A DNA stretch of 64,000 nucleotides, taken from positions 3,162,139-3,226,138 of the forward strand of contig NZ_JAASRM010000001.1 in NCBI RefSeq assembly GCF_011761565.1, read 5' to 3'. The notes below the pieces were generated by a model, which saw only the letters and a list, made by a program, of their open reading frames with translations, was not told where the DNA came from and made no database searches. Below are positions 9,358-17,971 of the stretch, piece by piece (the stretch's first letter is position 1; the number at the start of each line of letters is the position of its first letter). Both the position numbers and the translations under genes were made by a program. This stretch comes from Rhizomicrobium palustre. Lineage in GTDB: Bacteria; Pseudomonadota; Alphaproteobacteria; Micropepsales; Micropepsaceae.

Positions 9358-11562
9358 TTGCGTACACGCTTCGCTGCCTTTGGCGTTTTGGCTTTGCTGC
9401 TCGGGCCTGCTTGGGCCGCGCCGGGAGAAGAGGTCAATCTTTCCTCCCTGGTCACCAACTTCGAACTCGGAGCGCATTTTGTTTCCGGAAGTGCCGTTCT
9501 TTATCGATTGAACCGCGAGGAAATTCGGCTCGCTGATCCCAAGAGCGGGAACAGTGAGCTCATCGCGCGGGTGTCCGCCATCAAGGCGCTGCTTGCCGCC
9601 AAGCTCACGGATAAAGACGATGTCACGCCGCTGGATTACGATGCAGCCAAAAAAACGCTGAAGCTGAGGGCTGGGGGCAAGATTTGGTCTTATGACCTTG
9701 CCAAGAATTCCGTCAGCGAAGCGGGCGGCGAACCACCGCGTGCTGAAAAGCAGACCGAAGTGGAATCCCCTGACCACAAGCACAAGGTCATTGCCAGAAA
9801 CTACAATCTCTATCTGGTCGACAAAGCGACGGGCAAGGAAACCGCGCTGACGGCGGATGGCTCTTTTGATCGCCATTACGGCCAGAATTATGCGCTGATG
9901 GCCGATATGGTGGAGGCGAACAGCGAAACCCCACCGATCAATCTGGCGGTGCAGTGGTCGCCGGATTCCAAGAAGCTTCTCACCTATCGCCTGTCACGCA
10001 ACAACGCCTATATCTGGCACGCGATTCAGCAAACCCCGAGGGATAGCCGCTTTCCGCGGACCTTCACTTTCGTTTATCCCACCGCGGGCGCCAAGGATGT
10101 GCCGCAGATCGAGCCGATCCTGATCGATGTGGAAAAGGCGATAGCGAAAAAGAAAACCGCGATCACCACGCTGAAAGTGCCCGCGCTCTCGCTTTTGTGG
10201 CCCGGTGATCCGCCGCTGTGGTGGGAGGGGGACCATATTCTTTATGAATGGACCGCGCGCGGTTATGGCGAGGTCAATCTTTACGAAATCGATCCCGTCA
10301 CGGGTGTAGCGACGGTGCGTGTGCATGAAGCCGTTAAGCCGCTGGTCACGGTCACCTCCAGCGCCATTCGCAGCGAGCCGGAGCTGGGCGGCTATCTCAA
10401 TATCTCCGAGCGCAATGGCTGGGCGCAGCTCTATTACCTTCCAAAAGGCAGTGATCCCGCGGGCGGGCGGGCACTGACCTCCGGTGCTTGGGAAGTCTCA
10501 GAAATTCTGCGTACAGAGAAGAGCCGCGTGCTTTTTACCGGCAATGGCCGCGAGGCGAATTCAAACCCTTATAACCACGCGCTCTATAGCGTCACGCTGG
10601 ATGGCACGCTGAAGCTCCTCACGCCGGAGCCTTACGACCATCGCGTCACGCTGTCGGAGGATGGCGCCTGGTTTATCGACCGCATGTCCTCACCAGCGCT
10701 GCCGTCGCAAACATTGCTGCGCTCGACCGAAGACGGAAAGATCGTCGCGCGGCTGGGTGAGGCCGATCCAACGCCGCTGAAAGAGGCGGGCTATGCCCCG
10801 GTCGAACCGTTTGAAATGCTGGTGGAGGATGGCAAGACCAAACTCTACGGCGCGATCTTCCGGCCCAAGAATTTCGATCCTTCCAAGAAATATCCGGTAA
10901 TCGATTACGTCTATACCGGGCCGACCACGCATAACTATCCCGAAAGCTATGGCGCCAGCTTGGGCCGGATGGAAAGCACGCTGGCCTCGCTTGGCGTGAT
11001 CGTCACGGTGATCGATGGGCGCGGCACCTCGCAGCGCGGCCAAGCCTTCCGCCTTCCGGCTTATCAGAATATGGGCGAGGTGGGAATCGATGATCACATC
11101 GCCATGATGAAGGCGATGGCGGCGAAGTATCCCTACATGGATCTCAGCCGCGTTGGCGTTTATGGCCATTCGGCGGGCGGTTATGATGCCGCGCGCTTCA
11201 TCTTACGCCGGCCGGATTTCTTCAAGGCGGCTGTGGCAAGCGCGGGCACGCATGATCTGCGTCTCGACAAAGCCTGGTGGCCGGAAGTGACCATGGGTCT
11301 TGCCGATGACGCCACTTGGGATCGCAACTCCAACATTGCGGTGGCGGGAAATCTGAAAGGCAAGCTCCTCATCGTGCATGGCGAGACGGACGACAATGTC
11401 CCGATCACCGCCTCGCTGCGCTTGCACAAGGCGCTCATCGATGCAGGTAAGCTGCATGAATTCGTGATGGTGCCGAACAGCACCCACCACACGGTGTTCC
11501 AGCCTTATTACTGGAAGATGCTGCTCGATTTCTTCCAGCGCAATTTGGTGGAGGCGAAATAG
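9358..11562 (+). CDS. Secreted prolyl dipeptidyl peptidase IV-type serine peptidase (S9)
   Basis: Periplasmic serine peptidase predicted to release Xaa-Pro (possibly Xaa-Hyp) dipeptides from peptide N-termini. The 734-residue protein has a short signal peptide ending in PAWA, a DPP-IV-type beta-propeller over roughly residues 90-440, and an alpha/beta hydrolase domain. The triad is Ser605 in GHSAGGY, Asp678 in GETDDNVP and a C-terminal histidine in the NSTHHT segment (710 or 711). A TTG start follows GGGGGAAAA. It ends 3 bases from the converging GH27 gene. Together with the M24 and DUF885 peptidases it gives the locus a proline-oriented peptide-degrading set. Tolerance for hydroxyproline is an inference. 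Confidence 0.9.
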   Translation: MRTRFAAFGVLALLLGPAWAAPGEEVNLSSLVTNFELGAHFVSGSAVLYRLNREEIRLADPKSGNSELIARVSAIKALLAAKLTDKDDVTPLDYDAAKKTLKLRAGGKIWSYDLAKNSVSEAGGEPPRAEKQTEVESPDHKHKVIARNYNLYLVDKATGKETALTADGSFDRHYGQNYALMADMVEANSETPPINLAVQWSPDSKKLLTYRLSRNNAYIWHAIQQTPRDSRFPRTFTFVYPTAGAKDVPQIEPILIDVEKAIAKKKTAITTLKVPALSLLWPGDPPLWWEGDHILYEWTARGYGEVNLYEIDPVTGVATVRVHEAVKPLVTVTSSAIRSEPELGGYLNISERNGWAQLYYLPKGSDPAGGRALTSGAWEVSEILRTEKSRVLFTGNGREANSNPYNHALYSVTLDGTLKLLTPEPYDHRVTLSEDGAWFIDRMSSPALPSQTLLRSTEDGKIVARLGEADPTPLKEAGYAPVEPFEMLVEDGKTKLYGAIFRPKNFDPSKKYPVIDYVYTGPTTHNYPESYGASLGRMESTLASLGVIVTVIDGRGTSQRGQAFRLPAYQNMGEVGIDDHIAMMKAMAAKYPYMDLSRVGVYGHSAGGYDAARFILRRPDFFKAAVASAGTHDLRLDKAWWPEVTMGLADDATWDRNSNIAVAGNLKGKLLIVHGETDDNVPITASLRLHKALIDAGKLHEFVMVPNSTHHTVFQPYYWKMLLDFFQRNLVEAK

Positions 11563-11565
11563 CTT

Positions 11566-13074
11566 TCAAGGCCAAGCGCGCAGCAGGATCACGCCATGGG
11601 CGGGAACATCATACTGCGCACTGGCCGTCACATCCTGATGCGCCCAGAGATCGCGCAGCTTGGCAGGCACGGGCAAGCCGATCTCCTGCCAATTCAGCGC
11701 GATCTCTTGTGGCGTAGCGCTGCGATTAAAGAGGCCAACCGCGACCGAACCATCGGCCAATTTCTTGGTCCAGATCTCGCGCGAGCCGGACTTCTTGACC
11801 GGCAAGCCCTGCGTACCCGCCTTGTCCTGATCGATGGCGATGACCTCCCGATTGCTCAGTATCTCCAGCGTTTGTGGAGACATCTTGCGCACATCATTGC
11901 CCAGGATCAGTGGCGCGGCCATCAGCGCCCACAGGCTGAAATGGGTTTTGTATTCGTCGGCGCTCATGCCGCCATTGCCGACTTCCAGCATATCGGGATC
12001 GTTCCAGCCATTGGGGCCGGTATGGTTGGGTATGCCATTCTTATCGAAGCCGATCTTCGCCATGGCGGCGTAGCTATCTTCGATATCGCCGGTGGTGCGC
12101 CACAAATGCCCGCCCACCGCGCGGCCCCAGCTTCCCACATCAAAACGGCCATATTCGCATAAGGAATAGACGATGGGGCGCCCCGCCGCCGCCAAGGCTT
12201 CGCCCATTTCCTGATAAGTGCCATAGACGGTATCGGCGGTGTTATAGAAGGCCTCACCGGAGCAAAGATCGTATTTCAGATAATCGATGCCCCATTGCGC
12301 GAAGCTCTTGGCGTCTTGTTGGATATGCCCATAAGAGCCTTCGAAGCCAGCGCAGGATTTCGGCCCAGGCGAAGTGTAGATGCCGAGCTTCAGGCCTTTC
12401 GCGTGCACATAATCGGCCAGCGCCTTCATATCGGGAAATTTTGCGTTCGGCTGCAAGCTGCCATCCTTGGCGCGCGTGCCCTGCCAGCCATCGTCGATGT
12501 TCACATATATATAGCCAGCATCGCGCAAGCCGGAGGAGACCAGCGCATCGGCGATCTCACGGATCGAGCGGTCATCGATGTCGGTGGCGAATTTGTTCCA
12601 GGAACTCCAGCCCATGGGCGGAGTGGCGGCGAGATTTTGCTGTGGCACAACCCGGCGCGGGGGCAGGGTGGTGGTTTTGAAATCGAGCGCCTGCAGCGCT
12701 TTCGCCGTTCCCTTATGCGCTTTGACATCGAAGACCTGGTCCCACAGCTTGCCGCGCATGGAGAGGGAGGCGCCGTGACGCTCCAAAACAATGTCTTCCA
12801 TTTTTACGCGCGGATTGCCGTTGAAGAGGTGGAAGATCAGCTTGCCGTCCTCCACACGCATGTCGCGCATGGTTAGGTCGCCATACCAGCGCGAGGTGAC
12901 CATGCCTTGCCACGCCCCATCGTGTTGTTGAACGGTGATGCGGGTGAAGCCGGGAAAGTCCGGCGAGGCTTCCACAATCCAGCCGCCGCTTAAGGCGGGC
13001 GAAGCTGCCGAGGCTGATGAGGCGAGTAACAGAGCCGTGAAGGCCACGCCAATCTTGGCAATTCGTGTGCGCAT
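11566..13074 (-). CDS. Secreted GH27 alpha-galactosidase (or beta-L-arabinopyranosidase)
   Basis: Retaining clan GH-D glycosidase. The 502-residue precursor has a signal peptide ending near ASA, a beta-rich N-terminal domain of about 120 residues, a TIM barrel from about 150 (PPMGWSSWN, NIDDGWQ) and a C-terminal beta domain. By comparison with characterised GH27 enzymes the nucleophile is Asp269 in LKYD and the acid/base is Asp330 in TTGDIED. ATG 13074 is preferred to 13098 because GGGGA lies 8 bases before it. A predicted operator is 25 bases upstream, shared with the divergent DUF5695-like gene. Extensins carry alpha-galactose on serine, so this enzyme could remove it. GH27 also contains beta-L-arabinopyranosidases, which would suit arabinogalactan proteins. 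Confidence 0.9.
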   Translation of the reverse strand: MRTRIAKIGVAFTALLLASSASAASPALSGGWIVEASPDFPGFTRITVQQHDGAWQGMVTSRWYGDLTMRDMRVEDGKLIFHLFNGNPRVKMEDIVLERHGASLSMRGKLWDQVFDVKAHKGTAKALQALDFKTTTLPPRRVVPQQNLAATPPMGWSSWNKFATDIDDRSIREIADALVSSGLRDAGYIYVNIDDGWQGTRAKDGSLQPNAKFPDMKALADYVHAKGLKLGIYTSPGPKSCAGFEGSYGHIQQDAKSFAQWGIDYLKYDLCSGEAFYNTADTVYGTYQEMGEALAAAGRPIVYSLCEYGRFDVGSWGRAVGGHLWRTTGDIEDSYAAMAKIGFDKNGIPNHTGPNGWNDPDMLEVGNGGMSADEYKTHFSLWALMAAPLILGNDVRKMSPQTLEILSNREVIAIDQDKAGTQGLPVKKSGSREIWTKKLADGSVAVGLFNRSATPQEIALNWQEIGLPVPAKLRDLWAHQDVTASAQYDVPAHGVILLRAWP

Positions 13075-13098
13075 CGCGCATTCCCCAGTAGTCTTCAA

Positions 13099-13115
13099 AA
13101 TCGTATAATATATAC
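13099..13115. promoter_or_regulatory. Predicted GntR operator (site 4)
   Basis: AATCGTATAATATATAC contains the same 12-mer ATCGTATAATAT as site 3. It lies between the divergent GH27 (start 13074) and DUF5695-like (start 13169) genes, so one bound dimer could control both. Confidence 0.68.
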
Positions 13116-13168
13116 TTGAAGGCGATTGCCTATGCCGATTAGATGGCGGACGTCTTTATTTTGAGGGA

Positions 13169-15865
13169 ATGATGAAGCGGAGCGTTGCGCGAAAATCCTT
13201 GGTGGGCTTGGGGCTGGCGGCGATCGTGTTGATGTTCCCGGTCGCGGCAAAGCCCGTTGCCGATACGGTCACGCAGAAGTTCGAGACGCCCGAATTCCGT
13301 CTCTCGCTGCAACAGAATTCGCAGACCCTGGTCTCCCTGGCGCCAAAAGCCGCCTCGGATGGGTTTGATTTCGCGCCCTCAGGCCGTTTCAAAACCCGCC
13401 TTGGCAATGGCGCCTATCGCTTGGGCGATATCGACCTGCGTGTCCGCAGCGCGGGCGAGGCGGAGTGGCATGATTACTCCAGCGCCTTCAAGCGCGCGGC
13501 GGTCAAGCCGCTGGCGAAAGAGGCGGGTGTGCTGGCAGCGGCCGATATCTCGGCAAGTGTTGGTGGGCCAATAAAAGTCGAGCGCCGCTGGGTGCAAGAG
13601 GGGGGCAAGCTCGCGCTGCGTTTCACCTTGACCAACACCTCGGAGGTGGCGGTGGAAGTTGGCGGCCTCGGCATCCCGATGATCTTCGACAATATCATCA
13701 CCGGCCGCACGCTGGATGAAGCGCATGAGAAGGCGTCGTTCTATGATCCTTATGTCGGGCGTGATGCGGGTTATCTGCAGGTGAACCGGCTGAACGGCAG
13801 AGGCCCCTCCTTGCTGGTGCTGCCGGAAGCCGGAACGCCCTTCGAGCTCTATAAGCCCATCCTGAATGCGCGCAACGCGGACAAGTCGCTCAAGATTTAT
13901 AACGACCCCGAACAGCGCAATATGACCTTCGAAGGCTTTTATGACTGGATGGTCACCTCGAAAGGCTTCGCGGATACGGAATGGAAGGGCGTTTCGCAAT
14001 GGAATGAAACGACCTCCTTCACCTTGGCGCCGGGTGCGAGCCGCACCATCGGTGTTCGTTTTGTCACCGCGCCATCGGTGCGCAAGATCGAAGCCACGCT
14101 GATAGCGGAGGGGCGCCCCGTCGCCGTCGGCCTGCCGGGCTATATCGTGCCGACCGATATGAAGGCACAGCTTTTCCTGCACGCGCCCGCCGCGGTGAAA
14201 TCGGCTGAGGTTTTCCCAGCGGGTGCCTTGAAGCTTGGCACGCCGGAAGCCGTACGCGATGGCTGGATGAAATATTCCGTGCAAGGCGTAAGTCTTGGCC
14301 GGGCGCGTCTCACGCTCACCTATGCTGATGGCACGGTGCAGACCATCCATTATCTTGTGACCAAGCCTGAAGCTGAGGCGGTCGCCGATATGGGCCGTTT
14401 CCTCTTTTCCAAGCAGTGGTATGAAAATCCCAACGACCTCTTTCATCGCAGCCCCTCGGTGATGGGCTATGACAAGGAAGAGGGCCATATCATCACGCAA
14501 GATAACCGCGTCTGGGTCGCTGGCCTCAGTGATGAAGGCGGGGCGGGCGGCTGGCTCGCCGCGGCGATGAAGGAACTCGATAATCCGGTGCCGGAGGAGG
14601 TCGCCAAATTCGAGCGCTTCGCCAACGAGACCTTGTGGGGCCACATCCAGGTCAGCGAAGGCCCGGAGAAATACGGCGTCAGGAAATCCATCTTCTATTA
14701 CGACCCGGAACATTTCCCGGCGGGCACCTATGATCCCAAGCTGAATTGGAAAACCTGGGCCTCGTGGGACAAGAAGGGCGCGGATGATATCGGCCGCTCC
14801 TTCAACTATCCCCATGTCGCCGCCGCATGGTGGATGCTCTATCGCGTCGGGCGTTATCATGAAGGCTTGGTGACCCAGCCCTGGCAGACTTATCTGACGC
14901 GCGCCGCTGAGACCATCAAGGCGATGATGGTGAAGGCACCGTACTACACCCAGTTCGGCCAGATGGAAGGCGATGTCTTTGTTGCCATCCTGAAGGATCT
15001 GAAGCGTGAGGGCATGACGGCTGAGGCGTCCGAGATCGAAGCCTTGATGAAAACCCGCGCCGATCATTGGAAGACGCTGAAATATCCCTTCGGCTCGGAA
15101 ATGCCGTGGGATTCCACCGGCCAGCCGGAAGTCTATGCCTGGATGCGGTATTTCGGCTATCAGGATCAGGCGGCGGCGACGCGCGAGGTGATCCTCGCTT
15201 ATGATCCCACCATCCCGCATTGGGGCTATAACGGTTCGGCGCGCCGCTTCTGGGATTTTCTCTATGCCGGGAAAATCTCGCGTATTGAGCGTCAGCTCCA
15301 TCATTACGGCTCATCCAACAACGCGCTGCCACTGTTCGATTCCTATCGCGCCAATCCGGAGGACTTCTATCTCTTGCGCGTGGCCTATGGCGGCTTGATG
15401 GGTTCGCTCAGCAATATCGACGAAAACGGTTTTGCCTCGGCGGCCTTCCATTCCTTCCCCGATATGATGAAGTTCGATCCCATCAATGGCGATTACGGCT
15501 CAAGCTTCTTTGCCCATGCTTATGCGGCGGCATCCTATCTCGTGAACCATCCGGTCTTCGGCTGGGTCGGCATGGGCGGCAATGTCTCGGAGGCCAATGG
15601 CAAGGTCGTGATCGCGCCCAAGGATAGCGCGCGCACCCGTCTCTTCATCGCGCCGGAAAAGCTCTGGCTCACGCTGGACGCGGGCAAGATCGACGCGGCT
15701 GCCTATGATCCCAAAAGCGGCTCCGTGGTGCTGACGCTCGCGCCCAAGGATGCGCACACGTCAAAGGCAGTGCTCAACATCGCGGGCGGTTATCACCTCG
15801 CGCAAGGTGGTACTGTGGTCGCGCTGGATGCTAAGCCCGTTGAGGTCATGTTGGTGAAGAACTAA
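13169..15865 (+). CDS. Secreted DUF5695-like protein, candidate glycosidase
   Basis: A large exported protein of 898 residues with a signal peptide (hydrophobic stretch ending near VAAKPVA). The segments SLQQNSQTLVSLAP, FDFAPSG and YRLGDIDLRVR near the N-terminus resemble what I recall of the DUF5695 family; this is from memory and not from a search. The middle and C-terminal half (about 400-780) is rich in Trp, Tyr and His with repeated helical pairs, compatible with an alpha/alpha six-hairpin glycosidase barrel, preceded by beta-rich domains. The catalytic residues cannot be named. It shares an operator region with the GH27 gene and is flanked by the regulator of the locus, so a role in trimming plant glycoprotein glycans is a reasonable guess. 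Confidence 0.75.
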   Translation: MMKRSVARKSLVGLGLAAIVLMFPVAAKPVADTVTQKFETPEFRLSLQQNSQTLVSLAPKAASDGFDFAPSGRFKTRLGNGAYRLGDIDLRVRSAGEAEWHDYSSAFKRAAVKPLAKEAGVLAAADISASVGGPIKVERRWVQEGGKLALRFTLTNTSEVAVEVGGLGIPMIFDNIITGRTLDEAHEKASFYDPYVGRDAGYLQVNRLNGRGPSLLVLPEAGTPFELYKPILNARNADKSLKIYNDPEQRNMTFEGFYDWMVTSKGFADTEWKGVSQWNETTSFTLAPGASRTIGVRFVTAPSVRKIEATLIAEGRPVAVGLPGYIVPTDMKAQLFLHAPAAVKSAEVFPAGALKLGTPEAVRDGWMKYSVQGVSLGRARLTLTYADGTVQTIHYLVTKPEAEAVADMGRFLFSKQWYENPNDLFHRSPSVMGYDKEEGHIITQDNRVWVAGLSDEGGAGGWLAAAMKELDNPVPEEVAKFERFANETLWGHIQVSEGPEKYGVRKSIFYYDPEHFPAGTYDPKLNWKTWASWDKKGADDIGRSFNYPHVAAAWWMLYRVGRYHEGLVTQPWQTYLTRAAETIKAMMVKAPYYTQFGQMEGDVFVAILKDLKREGMTAEASEIEALMKTRADHWKTLKYPFGSEMPWDSTGQPEVYAWMRYFGYQDQAAATREVILAYDPTIPHWGYNGSARRFWDFLYAGKISRIERQLHHYGSSNNALPLFDSYRANPEDFYLLRVAYGGLMGSLSNIDENGFASAAFHSFPDMMKFDPINGDYGSSFFAHAYAAASYLVNHPVFGWVGMGGNVSEANGKVVIAPKDSARTRLFIAPEKLWLTLDAGKIDAAAYDPKSGSVVLTLAPKDAHTSKAVLNIAGGYHLAQGGTVVALDAKPVEVMLVKN

Positions 15866-15872
15866 GCTTAAA

Positions 15873-15899
15873 AAAGGCCGCCTCAAAAGGGCGGCCTTT
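15873..15899. terminator. Bidirectional intrinsic terminator
   Basis: The 10-bp stem AAAGGCCGCC/GGCGGCCTTT has a 7-base loop, with A-rich and T-rich flanks. It sits between the convergent DUF5695-like and gntR genes and can work for both strands. Confidence 0.88.
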
Positions 15900-15903
15900 A
15901 ATA

Positions 15904-16611
15904 TTAGCTGTTCTGGATTTCGATCTGGTTTCGCAAATCTTCCAGAGTGGAGGCGATGTGGTCATACATCATGCTCTCGACCACTTTGGATTGCCCGGCG
16001 CACCAGGCCTCGAACATCTCAGTATGTTCCTTCTTGGCGCGCTTGCGGCGGCCAGCCGGTTCCAGATGCTTATGCACATAGCGTTCGGCGATCAGGTTCA
16101 GCCGCTCAATAATGCTGACGGTGATCAGCTGGCGGATCGGGCGCACCAGCGTCATATGAAATTCGCGGTTCAAACGGCCCACGGCAACGCGATCGTTGGC
16201 GGCGGCTTTGTCGAGCAGGTTCAGCGCGGTCCGTGCGATGGCCTTGTCTTCGGCGGTCGCTTTCTTGGCCGCGCGGCCCACCGCTTCCGGCTCCATCTTC
16301 AGGCGCAAGGCATAGACTTCCTCTGCCTCTTTGGCCGAAAGCGGGTAGACGAAAAAGCCGCGATTGGTGACCGACTGCAAAAGCCCATCTCGTTCGAGCC
16401 GCGCAAAGGCTTCACGCAAGGGGATTTTGCTGACGCCCAGTTCCTTGGCCAGCGCGTCCTGCCGGATGGGAAGATTGGCGGGCAGCTCGTTCGACAAGAT
16501 CCGGTCGCGGACCAAGCTGTAGACTTGCTCCGACAGGGTCTTGGCGACGATCGTCATTCTCGGTTTTTCCGCGTTTTCGGGTGCTGAGGCGCTGTGCTCT
16601 GTCGACATCAT
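15904..16611 (-). CDS. GntR-family regulator with FCD domain
   Basis: DNA-binding transcription regulator of the FadR/FCD subfamily, 235 residues. An N-terminal winged helix (about residues 25-90) has the typical QVYSLVRDRILS start and the LAKELGVSKIPLREAFARLERDGLL recognition region; an all-helical FCD ligand domain follows from about 95. Two adjacent ATG codons (16611, 16608) are possible starts, with GGAA upstream. FCD regulators often bind TNGTATACNA sites and respond to small organic acids. Six such sites occur in this locus, one in its own divergent promoter, so autoregulation and control of hydroxyproline and glycan genes are predicted. The inducer may be hydroxyproline or a pathway intermediate; this is inference. 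Confidence 0.92.
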   Translation of the reverse strand: MMSTEHSASAPENAEKPRMTIVAKTLSEQVYSLVRDRILSNELPANLPIRQDALAKELGVSKIPLREAFARLERDGLLQSVTNRGFFVYPLSAKEAEEVYALRLKMEPEAVGRAAKKATAEDKAIARTALNLLDKAAANDRVAVGRLNREFHMTLVRPIRQLITVSIIERLNLIAERYVHKHLEPAGRRKRAKKEHTEMFEAWCAGQSKVVESMMYDHIASTLEDLRNQIEIQNS

Positions 16612-16684
16612 CTGTTTCCAGCGGTTACCCGCCGTTCTGGCCTTGGGGACGAAGGCTATTGTGGCTGGCGATCGTTGCCAGATA

Positions 16685-16695
16685 ACGTATACTAT
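16685..16695. promoter_or_regulatory. Predicted GntR operator (site 5)
   Basis: ACGTATACTAT contains CGTATACTAT, one base from the 10-base core of sites 3 and 4. It lies in the divergent region between gntR (start 16611) and the M24 peptidase (start 16782). Confidence 0.65.
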
Positions 16696-16781
16696 CAGGC
16701 CGTCTCCCTCCAAGAAAGACCGTGCTTGTCGCTCCCTTTGGCAAGGCGGACGGCCTTTTCCCAACTGGATATGAAGCCCAA

Positions 16782-17963
16782 ATGACGATCGAAGCTGTTC
16801 TTGCTGAACTGACCCCGCCCGTAAGCCTTGCTGCCCCCATTTCCCGGGATGAGCGCCTGGCCCGACTCGAAAAGGCGCGCCGCCTGACGCGCGATTTGGG
16901 GGCTGAGGCGCTTTTGATCAATGCCGGGTCAAGCATCGACTATTTCACGGGGCTGCGCTGGGGTGTTTCGGAGCGTTTGACGGCGCTGTTCTTACCCGTT
17001 TCGGGCGACCCCATCATTGTTTGTCCCTATTTCGAACGCGGCTCGGTTTTGGCGGGACTGCAGGTCGAAGCCGATTTGCGGCTTTGGCAGGAAGATGAGA
17101 GCCCCTATGCCCTGATCGGGGATGCCATGCGCGCCAAGGGGCTGACGAAGCTTGCGGTCGATCCCTCCATCTCCTTCGAAATGGTCCATGCGCTGGGCAA
17201 ACAAACGGGGCTTTCGATTCTGGAAGCCGGGCCGGTCATTCGCGGCTGCCGCCTGTGCAAGTCGCCCGGCGAGCTCGCCATCATGCAGCAGGCGATGGAC
17301 ATGACCTTGGCGGTGCATAAGGCGACTCAAAAGATCCTCCGCGAAGGCATCACCACGGCGGAAGTCGAGAATTTCATCGAAGCGGCGCATCGGAAAATGG
17401 GCGCCTCCGGCAATTCCTTCTGCATCGTGCAATTCGGCCGTGGTACGGCCTATCCCCATGGGTTGCCGGGCGTGCAGGCCCTGAAAGAGAATGACCTTGT
17501 GCTGGTGGATACCGGCTGTTTCGTGCAGGGCTACACCTCCGACATCACCCGCACCTATAGCTTCGGCAAGCCGACTGATCGCCAGCGCCAGATTTGGGAT
17601 ATTGAGAAGGAAGCCCAGGCGGCCGCTTTCGCCCGCGTTGCGGTGGGCGTACCCGCCGAAGAGGTGGATGCCGCCGTGCGCCGCGTGCTCGAAAAGCATG
17701 GGTTGGGGCCGGAGTATAAACTTCCGGGCACGCCGCATCGCACCGGCCATGGCATCGGCCTATCGATCCATGAAGCGCCGTTTATCGTGCGGGGCGACAA
17801 GACGCTGCTCGATGTCGGCATGTGTTTTTCGGATGAACCGATGATCGTGGTGCCGGGCGAGGATGGAACCGAATTCGGCGTTCGCCTGGAAGACCACATC
17901 CACGTAACAGAAAAAGGGGCCGCGTGGTTCACGCAGCCCCAGCAAGATATCTTTACCGCCTGA
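16782..17963 (+). CDS. M24 Xaa-Pro aminopeptidase/dipeptidase
   Basis: Cytosolic dinuclear metallopeptidase with the creatinase/prolidase fold, cleaving Xaa-Pro bonds and plausibly Xaa-Hyp. The 393-residue protein has an N-terminal creatinase-like domain (about 30-170) and the pita-bread domain (about 180-385). All five metal ligands are visible: Asp243 and Asp254 in VDTGCFVQGYTSDITRTY, His323 in TGHGIGL, Glu352 in DEPM and Glu370 in RLEDH. The ATG at 16782 is used because family similarity begins near it; earlier in-frame starts run into the operator region. It has no signal peptide. It would liberate free hydroxyproline from imported dipeptides for the catabolic operon, and it is divergent from gntR with a shared operator. 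Confidence 0.9.
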   Translation: MTIEAVLAELTPPVSLAAPISRDERLARLEKARRLTRDLGAEALLINAGSSIDYFTGLRWGVSERLTALFLPVSGDPIIVCPYFERGSVLAGLQVEADLRLWQEDESPYALIGDAMRAKGLTKLAVDPSISFEMVHALGKQTGLSILEAGPVIRGCRLCKSPGELAIMQQAMDMTLAVHKATQKILREGITTAEVENFIEAAHRKMGASGNSFCIVQFGRGTAYPHGLPGVQALKENDLVLVDTGCFVQGYTSDITRTYSFGKPTDRQRQIWDIEKEAQAAAFARVAVGVPAEEVDAAVRRVLEKHGLGPEYKLPGTPHRTGHGIGLSIHEAPFIVRGDKTLLDVGMCFSDEPMIVVPGEDGTEFGVRLEDHIHVTEKGAAWFTQPQQDIFTA

Positions 17964-17971
17964 TATCCGTC

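Noticed and set aside
13379-15304. 641-residue minus-strand ORF, the longest shadow in the window
   Set aside because: Lies wholly inside the DUF5695-like gene on the opposite strand, has no signal or motif and shows Arg/His/Gly-rich shadow composition.
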